Assembly: GCA_023433305.1 (NCBI GenBank)
Contig: JAEZCZ010000059.1
Coordinates: 1 to 37,544 of the forward strand
Direction: 5' to 3'
Origin: Pseudomonadota bacterium
GTDB lineage: Bacteria; Pseudomonadota; Alphaproteobacteria; Sphingomonadales; Sphingomonadaceae
Length of the DNA stretch: 37,544 nt
Part shown: one piece after another, positions 8,352 through 16,100 of the stretch
Position numbering within the stretch: the stretch's first letter is position 1
How the letters are laid out: the number at the start of each line of letters is the position of its first letter
Program-made: the position numbers and the translations under genes
The notes under the pieces: generated by a model
Told to the model about the DNA's origin: nothing
What the model saw: the letters and a program-made list of their open reading frames with translations, nothing else
The model's database searches: none

Positions 8352-10186
8352 ACGCCCCGTCGAACATCGCGCGCGAGGGCAACCTCCTTACCGAGGCGCT
8401 CGCGCGCTTCGCCGGGATCCTCGGCGACACGCGCTGGACGGTGCCGAGCGTGCCCTTCGAAGCGCGCAAGTTCGACGCGCTCGCCAACCGGCTCGTGCTG
8501 CACGCCGGCGAAAGGCTCGCGGCGACCCTGCTCTACGCGGTCGAAGCCGATCCGAGTGTCGCGCGCGCGGTTGCGCAAGTGCAGGCACCTGTCGCCGGCG
8601 CCCGCTGCATGGCCGGACTGCTCACAACACTCTTCGCGCGGGAGGGACTTTCCGTAAGCGGGCTGTGGGCGGGCAAGGCATCGCTCGCCGGGCTGCTGGC
8701 TTGGGGGGAGGAAGACGCCCCCTTGCCCGAGCGCTCGGTCCACATGCCGCCCTGGATGGTGGCGGCCTTCGCCGGCGAGCTGGCGCCGCCGCCCGGGGTT
8801 ACCGAGCCGGGCCAGCCGCGGGTACGCGTGCCGGAGCGTGCCGAGCGCGAGGTCGCCGCGCTCGGCCGTGTGCTCGCGGCGTCAGAACACAGCGCGCGCC
8901 AGCCGCTGCTGGTCGTTCGCGGGCAATGCCCGGCCGAGGTCGAGCATCTCGCTTGCCTTGCCGCGAGGGCGGCGGGAAGCGTGCCGTGTATCCTCGGAAC
9001 GGTCGAATCACCGGGCCTCGCAGCGTGGCTCGCGGTCACCGAACGCATGCCGATCGTGGCGCGCGAGGCGGCACCCGGCGAGCCGATCGACCCCGGGCCC
9101 GCAGACCGGCTCGAGACCGCGCTCATCCTCGCGACGGCGAGCGAGGGCCAGGTCGTGACCTCGCGTCCGGTGCTCGAATGGAAGGCGTCGATCCCGAGCG
9201 AGGAGGAGCGGCGCGAGCTGTGGCAGGGCTGGGGGCTGGAAGCGGCCCTCGCCGCAGAGGTCGCCAGGCGCTACCGCCAGTCCTCAGGACGCATTGCCGA
9301 GATCGGCCGCGCCCTAGGCGCGCAAGCGGCGGGCGCGAGCTTCGATTCCGTCGCGGCGGTCATGGCGCAAGGCGGAGGCCGTATCGATGCGCTGGCCCGG
9401 CTCTCGAGCGCACGGGTCGGGCGCGAGGACATCGTGCTGCCGGGCGAGCTCTCGGCAGCGCTCGACCGGCTGCGAGATCGTATCCTGATGCGCAACGGAC
9501 TGGCCGACGGGCTCGGCCCGACCCTGTCGGCGCGTTACCGTCCCGGCGTGCGTTCGCTGTTCACCGGCGAATCCGGCACCGGCAAGACGCTGGCGGCGCA
9601 CTGGCTGGCGGCGCAGGCGGGGTTGCCGCTCTATCGGGTCGACCTGTCGGCGATGACCAGCAAGTGGATCGGCGAGACCGAGAAGAACATCTCCGCCCTG
9701 CTCGATACCGCCGAGCAAGGCGACGTGCTGCTGTTCTTCGACGAGGCCGATGCGCTGTTCGGAAGCCGCACCGAGGTCTCGGACGCGCATGATCGCTACG
9801 CCAACTCGCAGACCAACTTCCTGCTCCAGCGCATCGAGGACTACACCGGCGTCGCGATCCTCGCGACCAACAGCCGCGACCGCTTCGATCCGGCCTTCGC
9901 GCGCCGCCTCGACATGGTGCTCGAGTTCCCGCTGCCCGATGCGGCGGCGCGGCGCCAGCTGTGGGACCGCCACCTCGGCCCCCATCAGGGCGCACCGGAG
10001 CGCTGGCTCGACGCCGTCGCCGGCACGGTCGATCTCGCGGGCGGCCACATCCGCAACGTCGGGCTTGCCGGGGCGGCGCGGGCCCGCGCGGCCGGCCGCG
10101 CGATCGAAGCTGAGGACATCGCGGGCGCCATCGGCGAGGAGTATGCGAAGCTGGGCCGCACCGCGCCTCCGCTTCCGCCATGCTGA
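8348..10186 (+). CDS. AAA+ ATPase of the eCIS (Afp15-like) type
   Basis: The 612-residue protein has an N-terminal helical region of about 380 residues and one C-terminal AAA+ module. Walker A is GESGTGKT at 407-414 with K413, and Walker B is LLFFDEADALF with D465-E466. Between them lies LYRVDLSAMTSKWIGETEKN, and after them DAHDRYANSQ, LLQRIEDYTGVAILATN (sensor 1) and AFARRLDMVLEFPLPD (arginine-finger region). The SKWIGETEKN and DAHDRYAN blocks are typical of ATPases encoded in eCIS loci, which are thought to act in particle assembly or cargo loading. The ATP-binding residues all look intact. It overlaps the previous gene by ATGA and the next by ATGCTGA. This is the strongest evidence for assigning the region to an eCIS. 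Confidence 0.9.
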   Translation: MNAPSNIAREGNLLTEALARFAGILGDTRWTVPSVPFEARKFDALANRLVLHAGERLAATLLYAVEADPSVARAVAQVQAPVAGARCMAGLLTTLFAREGLSVSGLWAGKASLAGLLAWGEEDAPLPERSVHMPPWMVAAFAGELAPPPGVTEPGQPRVRVPERAEREVAALGRVLAASEHSARQPLLVVRGQCPAEVEHLACLAARAAGSVPCILGTVESPGLAAWLAVTERMPIVAREAAPGEPIDPGPADRLETALILATASEGQVVTSRPVLEWKASIPSEEERRELWQGWGLEAALAAEVARRYRQSSGRIAEIGRALGAQAAGASFDSVAAVMAQGGGRIDALARLSSARVGREDIVLPGELSAALDRLRDRILMRNGLADGLGPTLSARYRPGVRSLFTGESGTGKTLAAHWLAAQAGLPLYRVDLSAMTSKWIGETEKNISALLDTAEQGDVLLFFDEADALFGSRTEVSDAHDRYANSQTNFLLQRIEDYTGVAILATNSRDRFDPAFARRLDMVLEFPLPDAAARRQLWDRHLGPHQGAPERWLDAVAGTVDLAGGHIRNVGLAGAARARAAGRAIEAEDIAGAIGEEYAKLGRTAPPLPPC

Positions 10187-13100
10187 GCCCGCGCCGCCGG
10201 GCGCCCGACGGGGCGACTTCGGATCGCGACCCCGCGGCCGCGCGGCGCCCTCCGCGATGGACCCGCCCGAGAAGCGTCACCGAGGCGATCGACCGGCCGA
10301 TCGTGCGCAGCGCCTACACGGAGCTGGTTCACGACGAGCCGCCAACCGAACCGCCGGCGCTTTCGTCGATCCCGGTCATCGCGGCGCCCGCGCCGGAGCC
10401 GCTCGCGGAGATGCGCAAGATGGATCAGCTCGACGCGACGCTCGATGGCACCGAAAGCGCCGATGCGGGTAGCGCCGGCGAAGAGCCCGTCGAGGGCCTC
10501 GAGGAAGCCGGCGAGGAGATGATCGAGACGCTGGGCGGAAGCCTCGGGGAAGAAGAACCGGAAGAAGAGGAGCTGGAGGAAGAAGAGGGACGCGGCGGTT
10601 CGCGCGGCTCGCGCCGCCGGAGGGGCGGCCCCGACGAGGCGGGTGCCGGCGATGCGGTGACCGCTCGCCCGCCGCCGCTTCCCCGCACCGGCCGGGCCGT
10701 CCTGCCGAGGACCACTCCGCAAATAGCCGTCCGCGCTCCGCCCTACGCCGCTGTCGCGGATCTGCCCCGGCCCGATCCCGCCAGGCATGGCGAGAGCGAG
10801 GATTCCGGCGCAGGCGGCGCCGCAGAGCGCGCCCGCGCCAGCTATGCCGCGGCAGTCCAGGCCGGCAAGTCGTTCTACGACGAGCTGGTCGGCACCGCGC
10901 GCGAGATCGTCGCGGCGACCGAACGCGAAGCGCGCCAGGCCTATGAACACCTCGACGCCGATCTCGCGCTGGCGATGCAAATTCTCGGAATAACGCTCTC
11001 CAAACGGCTCGGATCGAACGACCAGGAGCGCGACCGCGCCCTCGCCCGGCTGCAGGCGCTTGCCAGCGGGCTGCGCCGCCGGATCCGCGCGGCCGCGAGC
11101 ACAGCACAAGGCCGGCTGACGGCGATGAAGGAGGTCTACGACAACGAGACGAGCGAGCCCCGCGCCAAGCGCACGTCGTTGCCCGGCAAGGTCAACGACG
11201 CGCTGAGCGACAACATGATCGCGCGCTGGGACGCGGAGGATTCGCTCGACGATTTCGTGGCCAATCCCGGGAGCTACCTGACCGACGGCGACTTCGCCGA
11301 CGAAGGCCAGGGCCCGTGGGAAACCAAAGCGATGCGCGAGGCCGCGATCGAGTTCGTCGGCCCATACGCGGAAGCCGACAAGACCGCGATCGGGACTCGC
11401 GAGGACGTGCTCTACGACCGGCTCTCGCCGCTCGCCAATTGCCTGCCCTGCCAGATCGACACCGCGTTCATGACGCTCGATGCGCGGATGGACTACTTCA
11501 TGGTCGCCGGCCCGCGCAGCGTGCTGAACGCGCAGAACGGCGCGATCGCCGGAGTAGACGGCCTGGTCGAGCAAATGACGCTCACCATCGTCGAAGCGCA
11601 TGCCTCCACCGCCGAGCAACTGGTCCAGCAACACGACCAGACACGCGACATGCTGATCCAGATGGCGGCGATGCAGCACTCGGCCGAGACGCAGCAGATG
11701 GAAGCCGGCGGGCGTCAGCTGGCCGACGTGCTGACGGCGATCGCCGGCAGCCAGACACGCGGTCTCGAGGCGAGCCGTGCGGAGCTGGCCAAGGCCGCCG
11801 ACCAGCCGCCCGGGATCTACGCCTCCGCCGTGATGTCGGGCTCGGCGCGGCTCAAGGCCAACCTCGACGGGATGGCCAAGAGCTATCCCGATCCGCAACG
11901 CCAGATCGCCCAGCGCGCGGCGAGCCAGCGCGGCGTGCAGCGGCGCCAGACTGAGCGGGAGCGAGAACGCGCGCTCGACGACTTCGACCGCGCGCTGGCC
12001 GAGAGCATCCGTCAGACCTACGACCAGCTCCATGCCTCGACCGAGCGCGAGTTCCAGCGCATGGCCGGAGTGCCCGCGCAGGTCCGTTCGACTTGCGACG
12101 AAAACCTCGCTCGCGCCGAGGAGGCGCGGACCACCGATGTCGACAATCTGAAGAGCGCGATCAACGATCTCGAGGACCGCGTCGACGCCACGATCGCCGG
12201 CACCGCCCCGCCGTCGAACGACGGCGAGGAGGAAGGCGACGAAGCCGAGACTCCTCCGCCCGACACGGATGCGAGCACCGACACCGACGGTTCGGGATCC
12301 GGCGAAGGCGGCGAGCCGATGCCTCCGCCGGCGAGCTGCGCGGGGTGCGAGCAGGAGGAAACCGAGACGACCCCCACCGAAGAAGAAGGCCCGGGCGAGG
12401 AGGACGGGGCGGGCGAAGCGGAAGCCGAGACCGAAACGGAAGCTCCGGACGGCACCTCGGGCGAAGGCGACAACTACTTCTCGTCGCCCGATTTCCGCAC
12501 TTACGCCAACGACGTGACGGCCGATCCGACCAAGGCGGACAGCACGGGGGCCTTCGTCGAACGGGTCAAGACGCAGGTGAGCAACACTCTGACCACCCGC
12601 ACCAACGATTGCTGGACGGCGCTCGATTATTCGTGGCGCCAGCCGAACATCCCCGGGCTCATGGCGGCTCTCACGGGATTGACCCCGACATCGGGCAAGG
12701 CGCTCGAGGAACGCTACGGCGGCGGCAATCTGCGCCGCGGCATCAACGTCAAGTTCGATCACATGTACACGCGGACGCTGGCGGGAACCGATACGATCGA
12801 GTGGAACCGCAACGCCGCCCTCGATGCGCTCGACGGCGATCCCGCGGGCGCAGCGCTCAACGGGCTGCGGGCCTCGATCAACTACACGAACGAGGATGGC
12901 CGCATCCGAGGAATCCTGCAGAACCTGACCGCCGCGCAGCTTGCGCAAATTCCTGATTCAGAGCTCGATGAAATCGCAGCCGATCTCGACGGCGAGAACC
13001 TCGAGCGATTCAACGCCCTGCGCCGCGGTGACGGCGGGATGGAACGGGCCATCACGCTGCGCGACGCGATCAACTCTGCCAACATGCGCCACGGCATCGA

Positions 13101-16100
13101 CCGCGGCCGCGCGATCCAGGAGGCGGTCGCCAATGCCCGCAACTCCGGCGGCGCGCGGTTCGAAGGCGATCCGAACCACGCCATGGCCGACATCTTCAGT
13201 CTCGAGCACCCCGAAGCGGTCGCGGCCCGCCGCGACGCGCTGTGGCGCAGCACGCTCGAGAACTTCGCTGATCTGCGTCAGGTCCAGTCGACGCTGCATT
13301 ATCAACAGGCCGATGCCGACCCGACGGGCCTGGCCCCGCAATTGTCCGACGAGCAGCGGCGGGAACGCAGCCGAACGCCCTTCCGGCACGACGCCAACTT
13401 CTCGGAGGGCCGCACCAACACCGAGCTCGAGGACATCATGCTGCGCTATGCCGCGGCCGACCTGCGATATGCCGGGTCGCGGCGCACCGGTCCGAGCGCG
13501 ACCCCGCCCCGCCCGCCGCCCGGGTATCGCGGCGAGAGCAGCGGCGTGGCGGACCGGCCGGGCCGTCTGCCTCCAGACATGGTCAACTGGATCGAACAGA
13601 CCATTCGCCACGGGCCCGACAGCGCCCAGGAGCGCGGCGCGCGGATGCTGGTCGAGTTCAACCGCGCCGAGTCGCGGGGCTCGGCGGAGCGGTTCGAGGA
13701 CGCGCTCCACATCGGCACCGCGGATGCGGTCGAGGGCGGCGGCTACGCGCCGCGCGACGACGCCGGCGCGCAGGCGGCGCGCGATGCCGCGCTGACCGAA
13801 TTTGCCCGCTACCGCACCGCGCTGAACGGCGAGGAGCAGTTCGTCGGCCCGATCGATCCGCGCAGCGTGGAAAACGACCTGCGCGAACGTTTCTCGACCG
13901 CGCTGGAGAACGATCCGGCGGCGAAGGCGCTGGCGCTCGGCATCATCGCCGGCGAGCACGGCGATCCCGTCGCCGCCGTCGAATACGCGATCGATCGGGG
14001 CAAGAAGGACATGGCGCTGCGCTACCTGCGCCGGATGGACCGTCGCCAGATCGACGCCATGATGGAACAGTACGACGCGGACCATCCCAACGGTCCAAGC
14101 CTTTACCAGCGGCTTGGGCTTTTCGAGCACCACGGCATGGGCGCGTCGTTGTCCGGCGACGATGCGCTCGAGCTCGAGATCGCCGTGATGGGTGTGTCGC
14201 AGAACGACCGCGAGGCGTTCGAGGTTTCGCTGCGCCGGATGGACCAGCAGATCGAGCATTCGACCGGCGCGGGCCAGACCGTCGCGGCCGACGAATTCGC
14301 GCGGCTCGAAGGCAACCGCAATGCGCTGCTGCAGCTCGCGGGCCTGCGTGGCGGCGACATCGATTCGCGCGGCCGCATCCGGCTGGAGGACGCGGACGGC
14401 AATCCGGTAAACCTCGGCAACTTCAACGAGGACGGCAGCTTCAGGCCGCGGCCCGGCGCCTCCCGCGCCCATTTCATGCGCGCCGTGGCGATGGGCCAGA
14501 TCACCGCGGAGAACTTCACCCAGGCGGTCGACGCGGCCGCGAACTTCCTAGTCACCGCGCTGATGGTGATCGCGGCGGTGGTGATCACGATCGCGACCGC
14601 TGGCGCGGCCTCGATCCTGCTGCCGATGTTGCTCACCGCGGCGATCGGCCTCGCCGGAGTGGGCATGACATGGGCCCTGAAGGGCGGGCGCTACAGCCGC
14701 GACGACCTGATCCGCGACCTCGCCAACGTGGCGGTCCAGACCCTGGTCGCCGGCGTCGGCGCCGCGGCCGGATTGTACATGCGGGCCGGTGCCGCGGGCG
14801 GCAAGGCCGTGACCACTATGCTCGGCCGCCTGTCGATGGGTGAGGCGCAGCTGGCGACGCGGCTCGGGATGCGCGAGCTCGCCAAGCTCACCTTGCGGCA
14901 GGAGCTGATGCTCGGGGCGCTCAGTGGCGTCCTTTCGAACGTGGGCGGCGCGATGGCCGATCCGAGGGCCTGGCGCGAAGGCCGCGTCGGCGAGGAGATG
15001 TGGCACGGCCTGTGGCGCGGAGCGATGAGCGGGATGATCAGCAGCGCCGCGATGCGCCCGATGGGCCGCTTGGCCCCTACGGCCGGAATCGGTACCCAAA
15101 TGGCCGCCCGCGCGACGCTCAACGGCGTCGGCAACGCGGCGAGCAAGGCGTGGGACCTCGCCTACGACTCCAACCGCGGCGCCTACCGGGGCAGCCTCGG
15201 CGATGCGTTGGGCGAGATAACCTCGGCGGGCATGCAGGGCATGGTCCAGGGCGGACTCGAAGCCGGGGGCGAGCGTTTCGGCGACCGCAGCGGCATCTCG
15301 AGGAGGTTCCAGAACAGCGAGGGGGGCGAACCCGCCGCGCCCCCTGCTGCCAGGGCGCCGACCGAAGCGCTGCCGACCGTGCCGGTCGAGGACCCTGCGA
15401 TGCCGCGGCCGACCGGCATGGGCATCGACGAGAACGGGGCGCTCGTCCCGCACGCGTTGATGCACGACGACACCGACGGCCCCGGGCTGCGCACCGGGGA
15501 TCGCGACGAGCCGGGCGGGCGGCGCGCCCTGCCCGAACCCGCCAACGACAATCCGGGCGGCCTTCCGCACCAGATCGCGGCGCTCTCGAACTTCGACATG
15601 CTGTCGATGCCCAAGGCGATGGAAGGCGCGGTCTTCGTCCATCCCGACAGCCGCAACCTAATGGCCGCGAACGACAACTTCGGCCGCCTGATCAATGCCG
15701 ACCCGACGCGCGAGGTGGCGGTCCACTTCAACCCGGTGACCGGCGAGTACGTCGTCGTCCAGGGCAACAAAAATTCGGTCGCGGTCATCCTCCCCGGCGG
15801 CGAGCTGTCGGGCCCAGGAGCCGGGGGGCGGCTGGTTTCGGTCGACGGCGTTCCCGATCCTCAGGGTTACTGGATCGTCCACTCGCACTTCCACCCCAAC
15901 CGGCCGGGAGAAACCGGTACCGCGCTCCTCCGCCGCCTGCCGAGCGGGTTCGGCGGGGACTTCGGGGTCATCCATTTCGAATCGGTCGGCCTCAGCCAGG
16001 GCGATCGGAGCTCGCGAATCTACTTCAGCGACGAAGGGCGCGTCGCCTTCACCGACTTCGGAATCACGCCCGATCATCCCGACGGCAAGTACTGGATCGA

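Noticed and set aside
9985..12948. 987-residue minus-strand frame opposite the ATPase and giant genes
   Set aside because: Its translation is arginine-rich and without family motifs, as expected for the antisense shadow of GC-rich coding DNA.
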